A stretch of 64,000 nt of DNA from Amborella trichopoda (GCF_000471905.2 NW_006499364.1:5204066-5268065), one strand, 5' to 3'; shown: positions 21,300-34,312, counted from the first letter of the stretch. Notes: a model not told the origin generated them from the sequence alone. Translations and numbers: made by a program.

Positions 21300-24180
21300 T
21301 TCTAAGTTCTCTAGATTTTGCCTACTTTTGAAACCTTTTGCCTTTTTTTTGGTATCGGCTTTCTAATATTCTTTCTTTAGGACCATCAATGTAGTCCTTG
21401 AGGTATCTTATTAGTCTATAAGATGACCTTTTTGCTTCCCTTTCTTTTTGGTAATTTACTTTCTTCTATTCATTTTTGCAAGTTTCGAGTCTTAACCTGC
21501 TTTCTAGATACAAACACCCCCACTGAATTTAACTTTATTTCTTAATTCGAAAACCCTAGAATACACTATCCCAATACACCACAAAATACACTAGTTCACA
21601 ATCAACCGACTATAACCTAGCCCAAATAGTTCCTAAATATGTCGTATTATCCCAAATATCCCATCTCAGGAAACCATATATTCCTTAAATATTCCAAAGA
21701 TATTCTGGATATCTTAGATATCTCATTTTAGGAAACAAAATATTCCTAAATCCAAATATAGGTAGGTCAATATTTAATCTCAGTTAAGAAACCAGTATCC
21801 CAGAGATAGGTAGTTTCTATAACTAAAAGGAAAGATAATTGTGGTTTGTGGCCTCAAAGAAGTGGCTGATTTCGATTAGGCCACCACCATTGGACTCAGC
21901 GCGATGTCCGGAGCAAATTTGAAAAAACCTGACAAGAAAACAGTTCAACACCACATAGTGTACTGTGGCACAGTCAATGTGTCACCCCCTGATTGGTCTA
22001 GAATCACTGAATTCCTATTTTGGGATATTCTTGTCTATTAAAAGAGATGTTTCTAGCCAATTTTGGGGGACACGAAACCCTAATTTCCTAGTCATAGAAA
22101 CATGCTCCTTAAACTTTAGAATAGGGCCATTCAAACCCTAGATCTAGGAACTTGCTCCAACGAACTTTAGAGATCAAAACAACCCAGTTTCAATCATTTC
22201 AAAGCCATAGATATAAAATTCCTAGGCATCTCTCTTTCCCTAGAGCACATTTAATAAATTAGATCGTCAATCTCGAAGATCAAAGAGTAAGGACCATCTT
22301 CATCGTTTGATCTGGGACCACCTTTGGGTATCGGGGTTAACATCCCAGCCTTCTAAGTTATTTGTTTCTTTTTCTTTTTTTTATTATTTATTTTTCTTTT
22401 GTGAACTCACATGATGAATAGTATGTGAGATGAGTTTTTTCCACTGTAATTGCTTGAGAACTAAGATTTTGTAGCTTTCTGCTATGGGTCTACTTTGTGC
22501 TTCACCACATTCTAAAGACTGAAAGGCTACAAATGACCCATGTCTTGTTGATCATAGTACTTTTATAGACTCTAAAGAGAGTTTGTTTAGAAGGATAAAC
22601 TTCTATCATTTGTTTGTGGACCTTGAGCAGTTCAACTTCCACTTTGATAATTGATGGTGTAGTGAAACAAATTTGGTTGGTAAGGAATCCACTCCATTTG
22701 AATTTGAATTATTTGGGATTCGAGTTCAAGCCACAACCATTTTGATTACTTTTCATTTTAAAAGGCAAATTGTTGCTTCATTCTTCAACTTTGAGATTTG
22801 TATATGCTATTAAACCTATACACATGGTCTTGAAGCTTATACAAATCTTTAAAAAGGAAAATGTACAAAAATAATGAGAGATATCAGCACCAAGAGGCAT
22901 GTTACGTGTGTATAAGATATATACAAGGGTACTCCCACGTTCTTCGCCTACTCAAGACTTGGGCTTTAGGTGGGTTTGAATCAACAACTTCTATCTTTGT
23001 CAATCTCTTTGTATTTAGAATAAAGGCATTGTTTGGGGATTGTCTTGCTAGGGAATAGTAGCGTCACTCTCTCCCTTGATCACTATTGCGTGAAGTCAAT
23101 ATATGTTCAATCAATTTGATATGATTGATCCCCTCCCCACTGCATTAATTGGGTTTAAATGGAGGCTGATAGGTGATAAAGATGGAAGACCATGATGCAT
23201 ATTGTAGATCCCCCCAAGAAATTTTAGCTAATAGGATTTCTAGAAACATTTGATGTAAGTCCTAGGGACCACATTAAGAGTAGTGAACCATAGTGAACCT
23301 AAACCCTTAAGTTTTGTCTCAAAGTCACCCACAACCTAGCCCAAGAGAAAGTAGATCCCAAGAGCTTTCCAACGGTTCATGAAACATCAAATTTGGCTTA
23401 CTGTTGAGAAGATAGGACCAGGGGAAGATTGTTCAGCAAACTATCAAATAAGTCCCATCGGCATGAGTCGTGGTGAGTTGTGTGTGGGCCATGCGATCGG
23501 CGGCCTGTTGTGTAGCCCACGGGCCCCATGAGTCACCACGTATTGCATAAGCCCATAAGCCCAGAGGCAATCAAAGACCTTCTTAGAGCTTTGGATGGGT
23601 CTTTTGAAGAGGTTCTTAGGCGTGATAAGCCTAAAAATTGAATATTTTACCCCTTTCCTAGTTAGATTACAACTCTAGCTTTAATTCTCAAAATTTTGAC
23701 TTTATCCCTAGAAAACCTATATAAACCCCTCCATAAAATATGTAAAACTACATCTGTAAAACTTTTAAAAATACAAGAAAAACCTAGAAAAAACCTAAAA
23801 ATTTTGGAAAATTCTTATAAATTCACTCAAAAATCCCTAGAAAAATAGGAACAAATTTCAAAAAAATCAAGAACAATACTAGAAATTCATTAGAAATTCT
23901 AGGAGCCCCAAAAAACCTTAGAAAACCTTAGATATAGTAAACCACCATCAACTTGTAGAAATCTTTAGGGAAACCTTAGATCTAGGAACTTTAAAGCCTT
24001 TAGAAGCTTTAGATCTCAAAATTAAGGCATTCTAATCATTTCCAAACAACAAGAAGCCTTCAAACAAAGGAGATGGTGGTAAACAACAGTCTGGTCCAAG
24101 CCTTAAACTCTGGCTTCGAGTCCCCTAAGGTAAATTTCATTTCCCTTATATTTTAAATCAATAACGATGAAGATATGGCT
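21300..24180. other. Gene-free stretch between LTR-like repeats
   Basis: Two blocks look like LTR U3/R sequence. One is at 21.55-22.35 kb (repeated ccctag, gatctaggaac). The other starts at 23202 (tgtagatccccccaag) with ctatataaaccc at about 23.72 kb. No reverse transcriptase, integrase or gag is visible. Short open frames such as 22861-23058 (+) are not recognisable. Confidence 0.35.
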
Positions 24181-25340
24181 TGTCAAAGTTGACCCATTTT
24201 GGCCACAGATTTTGATTACAAATCTAAGCATTGTCGGTCCAACCCCTTTCTTCTCAAGCGATTTAGTCCTTGACAATTTGATAATCTTGTAGACAATGGA
24301 TATAAGTCTTGGCTACCAACGAGTATAGAGGAGCCAAATCATTTCCAAATAACCTAAGACTTTGGGAGAAAATTACCATGCATCACATACGATTTCATAT
24401 AAATTTTGGATCAATCCCCCAATATCGTAGGGGGACCCATGATTAGAGCATATTCTGGTGACTAACTGATTTGGATGATTAACCAAATAGTACCCAATTT
24501 GTATTAGTCTTGGACCAGATACATATAAGGCCTCTTTAAAAATATATGTGAAGCTTCACTTTAATTTGAAATAATATAATGAGGTTTCACAAGGTCTAGC
24601 CATCAAACCCTTCTTTGATGAATGACAGATTTAAAGACACATCAAAGAGAACTTGAACTCCTCTAATATCATGTGATGAGGCATATAGGAGCCAATGTCC
24701 CGAAATTTAGTCTCATATCAAGATTATTTTTATGATTGATCGGTCATCAAGATGTAAATGATTTAGTCATTGTCACAACTTTAAGGCGTATCAAGGCCTT
24801 GTACATCAAATCTTGGCTTTGCTATACCCCATTATGACATTTGAAGTGTATTTTACAAATATATCATGAAGTCATACTCATTGGTCTTGTATCATGAACC
24901 GTTGTTTGCCAAGTGCATATGGGCTTGACAACTACTCGGCTCCTATATTTGAAGATCATCCTTCAGGTTCACCTGGTGGATCTCTTGAGTATGTGTGCCC
25001 CTGCATTATGGCTCTGAAAAACACATGCATAATAGTTTGAGAGGGATAAGGATGAAATCTCGTGATACCTTGATTAAAACCTTACCCCAACATATTCTTT
25101 TGTCATTTTCCTCATTTTTAAGTGACTTCATTATATTATGATGAAAACTTGACCACGTAGGATGCTCCTTTATTCAAAGATTGGCGCTTATCTAGTCATG
25201 CCAAGATTCAGAATCTTGGCATGACCAAAAGCATCTCTTTTGTTGTTCCTTTTTACCTTCAAGAGCTACTTGTCATCAACTGCAATGAAATCTTAGTTAG
25301 ATTGTGTACTTCAATAATTTTATTTATATGACATGCAAAA
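24181..25340 (+). mobile_element. LTR-like non-coding sequence, copy 2 of a diverged direct repeat
   Basis: Related to 18540-20700 as described there. The right end includes a 31-nt inverted repeat at 25195-25225. The sequence stops against the copia element that begins at 25350, so this older repeat was the target or neighbour of that insertion. Confidence 0.4.
25195..25225. repeat. Perfect 15-bp inverted repeat with 1-nt loop
   Basis: The arms gtcatgccaagattc and gaatcttggcatgac are exact reverse complements separated by one A. It could form a strong hairpin in RNA or be a terminator-like or palindromic remnant of an LTR element. Role unknown. Confidence 0.8.
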
Positions 25341-25349
25341 ATACTCTAT

Positions 25350-25513
25350 ATTAGATTTAGAGAATACGAGGAGCTCAAGAGCCGTCTAGAGAGAGAAACA
25401 ATCTCTATGAATTCTCATTATACAAATACATATTTAGTGTAGACCACATTATCCCTACACAAATATGCAATGACAATAAAGGACAAGTAAAAATTATGCA
25501 CACACACATTATT
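25350..25513 (-). repeat. 3' LTR of the copia element
   Basis: A direct copy of 30445-30638 with shared gagaaacaatctctatgaat. It adjoins a G-rich polypurine tract (minus strand) at 25514-25523. Confidence 0.85.
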
Positions 25514-28500
25514 ACCCCCCCTCAGGCTGATGCAGACATGAGTAAAAGCATTAGCTTGTCCGCTAGAAAATCATCGTGTTTTCGAGTAATGGAATTGATA
25601 AAAAAATCAGTCTTTTGCTCAGTAGAAGAAACATAAGGGAGATATAATGTACCATCAAGATAGCAATCATGAACATAATGACAATCTACATTAATATGCA
25701 TTGTCCTTTCATGAAAATCGGATTAGATGCAATCTTAATTGCACTTTGGTTATCTGCATATAAAGGTATGAAATTCACGATAGAGATATCAAATTCATTA
25801 AGAAGAGCATGAACCCAAACAATCTCACTGGCAAACGAGGATATATCACGATACTCAGCTTCAGTGTTTGACTTGGAGACAGTGTCATGTTTCTTGCTCT
25901 TCCATGATATTCATGAGAATCAAAGAAACACACAATATACTGTAGTAGAGCGGCAAGTGTCTGGATCAATTGCTTAATCTGCATCGGCATATACATTGAG
26001 ATCTAAATAGGATGTGGAGTCAAAGAATAATCCACGACTGGAAGTACCTCGAACATAGCATAAAATTTGGTGAACTGCTGATAGATGTGGTCGTCGAGGA
26101 TCTGAAACAAACTGGCTCACAACATGGACAACAAATACAATATCTGGACGAGTCATAATGAGATAGATGAGGGAGCCTACGAGTTTGCGATACATTGTAG
26201 GCTCAAGAAGAGGATCTCCAACATGTACAGAAAGTTTAACATTGAGTTTTATGGGTGTATCAACAACCTTTGCATCATTCAATTAGGCACTGGAAACAAG
26301 ATCAAGTGCATACTTCTATTGATGGATATAAATACCACGTTTAGAACGAGAGATCTCAAGGCCAATCAAATAAGATACTTATTCAAGGTCCTTCGTTTGA
26401 AATTTTTCTCACAATCGTAGCTTCACATCTGCAATGGAAGTGAAATCATTGCCAAAGATACGAATAACATCGACATACAATAAAATAATGCAAATGACAT
26501 GCTTAGTGGTACGAATAAACATGGAGTGATCATGTTTACTTTGAATGAGCCAGTTGCAAGAATGACAACCCGAAAATACTCAAACCATGCTCAAGGAGCT
26601 TGTTTGAGATCGTAAATTGCCTTATGAAGTCGACTAACCAATGACTTATCTTGAGAAGCAAAACCAGGTGGTTAACGCATGTAAACTTCCTCTTAAAGTT
26701 CGCCATTAAGAAATGCCTTTTTGACATCCATCTGTCATATGGGCCAGTCATGAATAACTAGGAGTGCAATAAAAGTACGAATAGTGGTCATCTTACAACT
26801 AGAGTAAAAGTTTCTTCATAATCGATCCCATGCTCCTGGGCATAATATTGAGCAACTAATCGGGCCTTGTGCCAGTCAAGAGTGTCATCGGCTCGTAACT
26901 TGACTTTATAAACTCATTTACTATCAACGCCATGCATGTTTGGGGTTATGGGATAAAATCCCAAGTGTGATTGGCCTTTAGAGCTACAATTTCTTCATTC
27001 ATAGTTATACACTAACATTGGAGTTTAGATGCATGAGAATAAGTTGATGGCTCATGAAACAATGGATTAGTAATAGTTGCAAGAGAACAATTATGATATA
27101 GGCTAACCACAGGTAAGTTAAGGTGATAAGGTGGAACTGGCTTCCGAAGTGACCGCCGAAACGGAATAGGTTATGTAGAAAGATCAACAACTAAATGTGA
27201 TATATGATCAGTACTTGACAAAGACGACTCAACATAATTAGTTGCTGAAAGTGGTGATCCCTGATTTCCATGATAATGTGAACTATCATCTTGAGAATGA
27301 GGAATATCGAAACTAGAAGAAAAGAAAACTTTGGTCCACGAGTGATTGAACTAGGGTGTAAGCAATGCTGGTGGAAGTACTCAATGTTACATATTGTGAT
27401 ATTTTAACACATTTAACATAAGGATCAAAACAACGATATCCCTTTTGATTTGTTGGATAGACCTACAAACATACATTTGACAGACTTAGGGGAGAGTTTA
27501 TCACACGTAGGAGATAGTAAAAGCAAAAAGCATGTACACCCAAACATACGTAAATGTGAGTAATCAGGGTTTTTTTTTTTAAATCTTTAGTGACACATTG
27601 TGTAAAACCTGTGTACAAAGAAGATTAACAAGATAGACAACAATAGAGATTGCTTCAGCCCACATATTCTTTGGGGAATGAGAGCTTATAAGAAGAGAAC
27701 AAGCAGTTTAAATAATATGATGATGTTTTCTTTCATCAACTCCATTCTATTCAGGGGTATGAGGGCATGAACGTTGATGGATAATGCCATTTGTATGCAG
27801 ATATGCCTGAAACTCATTGGATACATACTCCCTCACCTACCCCCCCCCCCCCCCCTCCCAGAAGCAGACCTAAAAACTTTAATGTTTGTCTTAAATTGAT
27901 TTTTTATCATGTTATGGAAGTATTTAAAAACACTAAACACACTTGACTTGTGTTTGAGAAAATAAACCAAAGTATACTTTGAAAAATCATTTATAAATAC
28001 CACATAATAAGAAAAACCACTAATTGAAGGAACATGAGCAGGGCCCCAAACCTCATAGTGCAATGTTATTATTGATATGAGGAAAAGGTTAAGCCAAATG
28101 TTTTGCCAACTTGCAACTCTTACAAACAATACTCTTATCAAATTTTCTTTGAGTGAAGACAACAGATAAAAGTTCAGAGTTTAAAAGAGAGTATTTTTTT
28201 AGTGTGTGGGTATCCTAACTTACAATGCCAAATATACTAAAGAGAGTTTAATTGACTTATGTCATGAGGAAAAGGGGAAAGATGACAAACTGGCAGAGTA
28301 TGTGAAAGGTGGGAAGGAGCTTCAGTGAAACTAATTGTAAAAAACTGACTTTGCTTAGTGCATCTCTCAATCACTTTCTCGGTTGATAGATCCTGCTCCA
28401 CACAACCTTTATTAGAGAAAGAAACAAGGCATCTGTTATCAACTAACTGGTCAACATAATTAAATTAAGTGGAAGATTTGGAACATGATAGACATCTTTC

Positions 28501-30444
28501 AAAGTAAAAGGAGTTACCAAATGGACTTCGGACAATGGTATTACCAGAGTGGGTAACATGAAGTGGAGACCCATTACTAGTAAAAATGGGGTTTTATCAA
28601 GGATAATTGAGAAAGTTGTCTTGTCAAATGATTCAATGCTTTTGAGTCTATGATGCAAGTGTTTGATAAAAAATTTGAGTTACTTAAAAAACCCATAGCA
28701 GCTAAAACTTGAGCAAGTTGTTGAAGTGTAGTTGAGTCAATAGAGGAAAGATCTGGCATCGATGAAGAGGGAACATATGTGGAGGCAGAATGACAGTGAA
28801 TGGATGTGGCATCCTCCATGTTGATGAGACTAGGAATAGAGGCAACTGCAGCCCATTGAGTCTGACTAGGTACATGAGGCTTTCCATGTGCCTGCCGACG
28901 TTTTCGATAATCATTAATTACATGACCTGGCTTCTTGCAATAATTGCAAAAAATTTGCTTCTTGCACCCATCAGCCATGTGGCCTTTTTGTTTGCATATA
29001 GGACATCGCACTTGGAAATAGTTAACATCCTTGTTAGGAAAATTAGAAATGACAAAGGCCACATCAGTGATTCATGTGAGGTGGATTTGCAAACTCCAAG
29101 AGAGCCTAAATAAGTTTCTTCAGCAAGAAGATCTGATAAGAAATCATCCAGTTATGGAGTGGGAGTACGATGAAAGATTGAGGCTCTCATGATTTCAAAC
29201 TCTAATCGTAACCCCATAAGGAAGTGAAATAAACGAGACTGATTTCATTCTTTAATAACAGCTCCAGTGGGTGACTCAGTTTCCATTAAGTCCATCTCAT
29301 TCTACATGCTTGAGAGAATATTAAAATAATCTTGAATTAATGAATCCCCTTGTTGTGTCTTCATGCTCTTGTTCAAGGGTATACAGACATACAATGTTTA
29401 CTTTAGAATAACTCTTTTGTAAATAAAGCCACATTGCTTTGACACTAGGTTGATATGTGGGGTTGCGCTCAATTTTGGGCTCAACTAAGTTCATAATCTA
29501 TGTCACAATATAGCTATCTGCGGTATGCCAATCACTACGCACATTCTCATCCTTAGGCTCGGGAACATAACCATCAATATAGCCCCATAACTTCTTTCCC
29601 ATGAGAAAACGTCGCATTTGGAAAAACTACAAGTCGTAGTTCTTCCCATCAAGACGAACAAAAATAGTAGCACTCTCTGTGTTATTCTTGGATTCCATGA
29701 TGAAAAGAAGTGTAGCTCACAAAAAGTACTAGAGCTCAAAAGCAAAGCTACTAGAACACGAACACAACAACACAAACTCGATGGGATACATGTTGGCCAA
29801 GATATACCAACAAAGTTTTGTTTTGTTTTTTTCAGCAATCATTTACTCAAAGAGAATAAGAAACGGGATATGCTTAGAATGAGGTTAATGTGGTAATCAA
29901 CAATCAGTATTTAGAATAAGAACGAAGTTATACGTAGAAATTAACAAAGGTCGTCTTATTGCTGCTCTTTGGAGAAATTTGTAATGTAGAAAGTAATGGA
30001 CTAATTAAAAGGAAACATCAACCAGATAAAATGAAGGTGACGAGGGAGAATAAGGGAAATATGTAATGGAGGAAATAAGACACTAATTAAAGAGAAAGAA
30101 GACAAAACGAGGGTGACAAAGGTCAGACAAAAGTACAACAAAAAAAAATACAGAGAGTGGAAGAAACCACGCAACAGGGCAGTAAACCAGGTAAATAGGA
30201 AACAACAACAAAAAAAGGCGTTTGGACTTCCCACGTTTAGAGAAAGAGAGATTCAATCGTAGTAGGAAATCCTTAGCAGATCAAAAATAAAAATAAACAC
30301 GGGACAAACTGACCTTCAAAGATCGATAATCAATGAGTGGCACTACAGAGAAAAAAAAAAAAATCTAATTACTGACGTTCACAAAAGAACGATTTGTGAG
30401 CAACAATAAAGAAGAGATGATCAAATCCTTTAAGCTTTGATACC

Positions 30445-30638
30445 ATATTAGATTTAGAGAACATGAGGAGTTCAGGAGCCGTTTAGAGAGAGAAACAATC
30501 TCTATGAATTCTCATTATACAAGAATGAAACCCTAAAAGGGTTTATAGACAAATACATATTTAGTGTAGACCATATTATCCCTATACAAATATACAATGA
30601 CAATAAAAGACAAGTGAAAAATATATACACATATTATT
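30445..30638 (-). repeat. 5' LTR of the copia element
   Basis: Adjoins the initiator tRNA-Met primer site at 30434-30445. Nearly all differences from the 3' LTR are C/T or G/A, as expected from decay of methylated cytosines. Confidence 0.85.
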
Positions 30639-30779
30639 ACTGTGACTCACAACATTTTATTCTAGACTTATTACGACTCTTTGAAGATCTTTGTGTATCA
30701 TAAAACACATACCTTGAGTTGTTCCAACTCGTGCCATGAGTGATGATTGGAGGTATACAAATAAGAGCCTAATAAACAA

Positions 30780-31150
30780 AAATTACACTAAGAATTGGAC
30801 TTGTTTGTATTTTCACTAGCTTAGTAAGGTAAGAAGTATAACTAACCTTTTTCTTTCCCCTCAAGCCATTCATAGGTGCACCTAGATGTATTTCAGAGTG
30901 GTCAAAGATTTTGCTCTTGCTTAAAATCTTAAATAATCAAAATTGTCAAATATCCGAAAACCTAATATAAAAAAATTAAAGTAAGAATTGGACTTGTTTG
31001 AATCTTTCACTAGTTTAGTAAGATAAGAAGTATAACTAAACTTTTCTTTCCCCTCAAGCCATTCATAGGTGCACCTACATGTATTTCAGAGCAGTCAAAG
31101 ATTTTGCTCTTCCTTAAAATCTTAAATAATCACAATTGTCAAATATCCGA
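30780..31150. repeat. 193-bp tandem duplication
   Basis: The block aattggacttgtttg... to tcaaatatccga starts at 30793 and again at 30986. The two copies are about 95 percent alike, so the duplication is fairly recent. Non-coding. Confidence 0.9.
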
Positions 31151-31362
31151 GATATTCCTGTCGACTTTCGCCTAAAATACAGGATTATCCAAAATCAAAC
31201 AGATTTTTGAAGTGTGTCAGAGGAAGTCTTTCCATTAATTAAAAACAACGCATTACGACAACATAACATGAAAGATAAAAACAGGGAAAGGAAAGACTAA
31301 ATATGGAAAGATTTCTGTCTGCTATTCAAACACACAAGATAGTTATTTAGCCTTCATGGGGA

Positions 31363-31494
31363 AATGTGGTACTCCGAATTGGTATGCAATGGTGCATAAT
31401 TTAAAACACTTTACATAAAAACCTTACAAATGTGGTACTCCGAATTGGTATGCAATGGTGCATAATTTAAAACACTTTACATCAAAACCTTACA
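31363..31494. repeat. 66-bp tandem duplication
   Basis: Two nearly identical units start aatgtggtactccgaattgg at 31363 and 31429. Confidence 0.9.
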
Positions 31495-33189
31495 TAAGTT
31501 CATTTACATAAGCATGGTCAACACAAATTATGGCATTAAACCAATGCAAAGACACTTAAAACCCACCAAATATGTGGCTGGTACAAGGCCCAAGACACAC
31601 CTCTAATATACCCTCAGTCACTTTTCCATTCAAAGACACAATTGAGATTGCTATGGACATGACAACTTACACTGTATAACATGGCCAGTGCACAGAAACT
31701 TACATAAGCATCAACATGAACACTTAGATGGCAATTTCAACATTACATACACATCAACACATATGTCACTTAAGTCATGACACTAAATGGACCACGGGAA
31801 GCCTTAAAAACCAAAAGAAAGTACCCAAGATTACCTCAATGGACTAGTATACTCCATGCTGGATTTCTACTGAAGTCGACCGAACTCCTCAATCGCAGGA
31901 AGCCAAAGAACCCTGTTAACTCTCCAAAATGATGGGAATTGGGCCTGATTTGTGGTGAAAGGGGCTGCTAAAAATCAAGTGGGAGAACGCTCCAAATGTA
32001 CTAAAAACTTGTAGTTTCACTAGGGCAATGCTCCACCAAGACAAGTATTCAACATGGGAGCTTTAAGGGCTACAACATGTGACTGAGAATGGGCCTAAAG
32101 GGTACTGGTTATAGCCAATGGATAGAAGATTTTTTTAACAAAAATATTTTAATATTTTATTTTATTTTCTATATTCATCATCATAGTGTAGATTATGAAT
32201 CTCTACAAATTTGGATCCAACATTTATATAAAAATGGGTGCTAGAGGGAGCCATGAGAATAGTATGAGTCGGGGGACTCATAAAAATTGGGTCATTCTCC
32301 AATTATATACATCGTTAGAAAAATACAATTCATTTCCTTATAGTAAAAGATGCGGACCCACCCCTCCCTATGGCGTTCAAGATTCCAAAAACTGCTGGAG
32401 TGTACATACTGCTTCCCAGAATGGCATAGCATCCACGAGATGCTCAGCATCTTTGTGAGCATGTATACTACGCTCCCGAGGGAGCATAGTTTACTTGTAC
32501 TCCCTTAGTCAAAAGACCTATTTGAGAGGAAATTTTTCAATCTAAAGTTTTATGAACCACTTAAGAATTACTAGATTGTTATTAAAAAAAAACAAACGAA
32601 ATTTGACTTTTCTAGCTCTCAGATCTCACCATCTAAAAATTGGATGGTCACCATTCAAATTTGAGACATTTTTTTCCAACTAGGGTGCAATTAGAATTTT
32701 TTTTTTTTACGGAGACTAAGCTGCAAGTTGAAGAGGTAATGAAATATCCCACGTCAGTACAATCATATTGTACTGGGGTGGGATATAAAATTAATTCCAA
32801 GTGGGGTTTTAGCTGAGAGAGTAAATGGGCATTCTACACCTGCGGGAGTGGAGTTTATTTTGGCGAGATTGATCACCGCAGCTCTATTTTGTATTTTTAT
32901 ATATTGTATTAAAATGAAATTTTAGGCATTTGCACTATCTCAGGCATACCCAAAAAAATACCAAAAAATGATACATGTAAAATAAAATATCCTTAAATAT
33001 TTTGGAATATTTTGATCTATTTATTTTTTTATAAATTATTTTTTCAAGTTTTGTCAAAAAAACAAAACAAAATAATGGCGATTCTTTTTTTTTTTCATTT
33101 GGCCTAGGCACCGTATCATTTTATCATCCACATCAATGGACACTATACTTCTCCATTTAATAGAAAAAGTAAAAGAAAATTGTTCCATT
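31495..33189. other. Gene-free stretch with LTR-like sequence
   Basis: The phrase gtacccaagattacctcaatgg near 31.82 kb resembles gcctaaagattacctcaattgg (41.33 kb) and cctgaagattacctcaaacgg (49.62 kb), so this is probably a distant LTR relative, minus orientation. The rest is AT-rich. The frame at 32195-32458 (+) is not recognisable. Confidence 0.35.
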
Positions 33190-33465
33190 CATTGGGAGAC
33201 GTATTTCTACATTTGTGTCCCCCATAGTATAGAGCACCCATCTTAAAGATAGATACAAATGGGTGGTTTATCTAAAATCAATCGATTCAAATGTTTTTTT
33301 CATAAAATTATTAATTTAAATAATTTAAATTTATTTATTTTTCATATTCATGATCTCCATGTTATGTTAACGATTATATGTTCTTAAAAGTAAGTTAAAA
33401 AATCTATCTTAAAAGTAGATTTTTAAGAGGGAACTCATTTCTACGTGAACTCAAACAAAGGAAGG
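33190..33465 (-). mobile_element. MITE-like dispersed repeat, copy 2
   Basis: The reverse complement of the repeat at 10728-11005. Read on the minus strand it begins with cacgtagaaatgagttccc, passes a central atgaatatgaaaaa, and ends with tctttaagatgggtg and a tgtagaaatac phrase. Non-coding. Confidence 0.6.
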
Positions 33466-34204
33466 TTACTTGTAGACGGGAATGCATGGTTAACTCTCTA
33501 TCAATTTGAAATAGACAAGGGTTTTTTTATAAGCTAAACGATTTTGTAATCCATTTTCTCCCTTAGGTGATAAAACCTAGGGTCCGATTAATTTTACAAC
33601 CTTGAAATTTGGGGACGTAACTTCTTCAACCTATTGATTACGTTTAATAAAACAAATTTTCCATATCGCACTCTCCATGTGCTTAAAAAAAATAAAAAAA
33701 TCAATAGAGACCTTCCTATTATTGGAGGATGAAATCTAAGTGGCAGAGAACTCAAACTTAAAATTCTTTCTTTTGAAAATAATCTCTGAATATTAGGTAG
33801 CTCCAGCAATTTAAGATTAAAAAAAAAAGAAAATCTCCTCACTACGATCTTTTGCCCAAGGTAGTAAATGTATAGCATGCTCCTGCACGGGCATAGTATG
33901 GGACGAGAAAGTCGTACTTCGTGGGCAATGTGGCCTGGTTTATAACAACTGTTATTTGGAAGCATGTCAGAGACAGCATACTCGACGAGGACAATGTTTA
34001 AAATGAACATCTTTTTTGTTTTGTTTTTATTACAGTATCATCTTCTTCAATCTGTCTCTCCTCGAACCTCCACAGAATTTTAGGATGTGGGTTCCTCGGA
34101 TGCAGATCTAATTCATCTCTCTGATACACCCCAAGAGGAGTTCCTGACTTTATTCTGAGTTTTCTTCCTCTTATGCATGCGGTCTACATTGGAGTTCCAG
34201 GCCA
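33466..34204 (+). promoter_or_regulatory. Upstream region and probable 5' UTR of the TOM1-like gene
   Basis: The last 150 bases before the start codon are rich in CT (tcatcttcttcaatctgtctctcctcg), typical of a plant 5' UTR. Three short upstream frames would be translated if transcription starts above 34085: ATGs at 34085, 34173 and 34177. The last two overlap the main start and end at 34208 and 34218. An acceptor-like tttttattacag ends at about 34035, so a 5' UTR intron is possible. No clear TATA box. A minus-strand open frame of 138 residues (33594-34010) is not recognisable and I treat it as chance. Confidence 0.35.
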
Positions 34205-34312
34205 ATGAAGCCTCTTGACAAGGAGGGTCACTGCCTACCGCGTCCCCTGGCCATTTGCAACATTTCTCTTGCTTGCATTGATGGATTGATAGCTGCCATT
34301 GCCTTCTCCCAG
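34205..34312 (+). CDS. TOM1-like gene, coding exon 1
   Basis: 36 codons from the ATG in gccaatgaag to the CAG before gtgagt, a consensus donor. It ends in phase 0. It encodes a 14-residue polar N-terminus with a PRPLAICN junction, then the first membrane segment. Chosen start: the only ATG in this frame; the two ATGs just upstream are in other frames and stop quickly. Confidence 0.8.

Larger units (their letters stand above)
25350..30638 (-). mobile_element. Ty1/copia LTR retrotransposon, near full length, broken
   Basis: The element reads on the minus strand. 5' LTR 30445-30638; primer site at 30434-30445 (tggtatcaaagc on the minus strand, complementary to initiator tRNA-Met). Leader, then gag near 29.7-28.6 kb with two CCHC knuckles (CPICKQKGHMADGC and FCNYCKKPGHVIND). 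A protease stretch follows near 28.6 kb, then integrase near 28.2-27.8 kb, reverse transcriptase near 27.2-26.2 kb, and RNase H near 26.0-25.6 kb. Polypurine tract at 25514-25523, 3' LTR 25350-25513. The gene order integrase before reverse transcriptase marks Ty1/copia. The coding region has at least ten breaks, so it is a fossil. LTR differences (about 12 in 165 aligned sites by eye, about 7 percent) suggest a few million years at usual plant rates. Flanks actct/actgt may be the target duplication. Confidence 0.9.

Noticed and set aside
33594-34010. 138-residue minus-strand frame upstream of the TOM1-like gene
   Set aside because: Low-complexity, Leu/Ser/Phe-rich, no recognisable domain, and it overlaps the likely promoter of the plus-strand gene.
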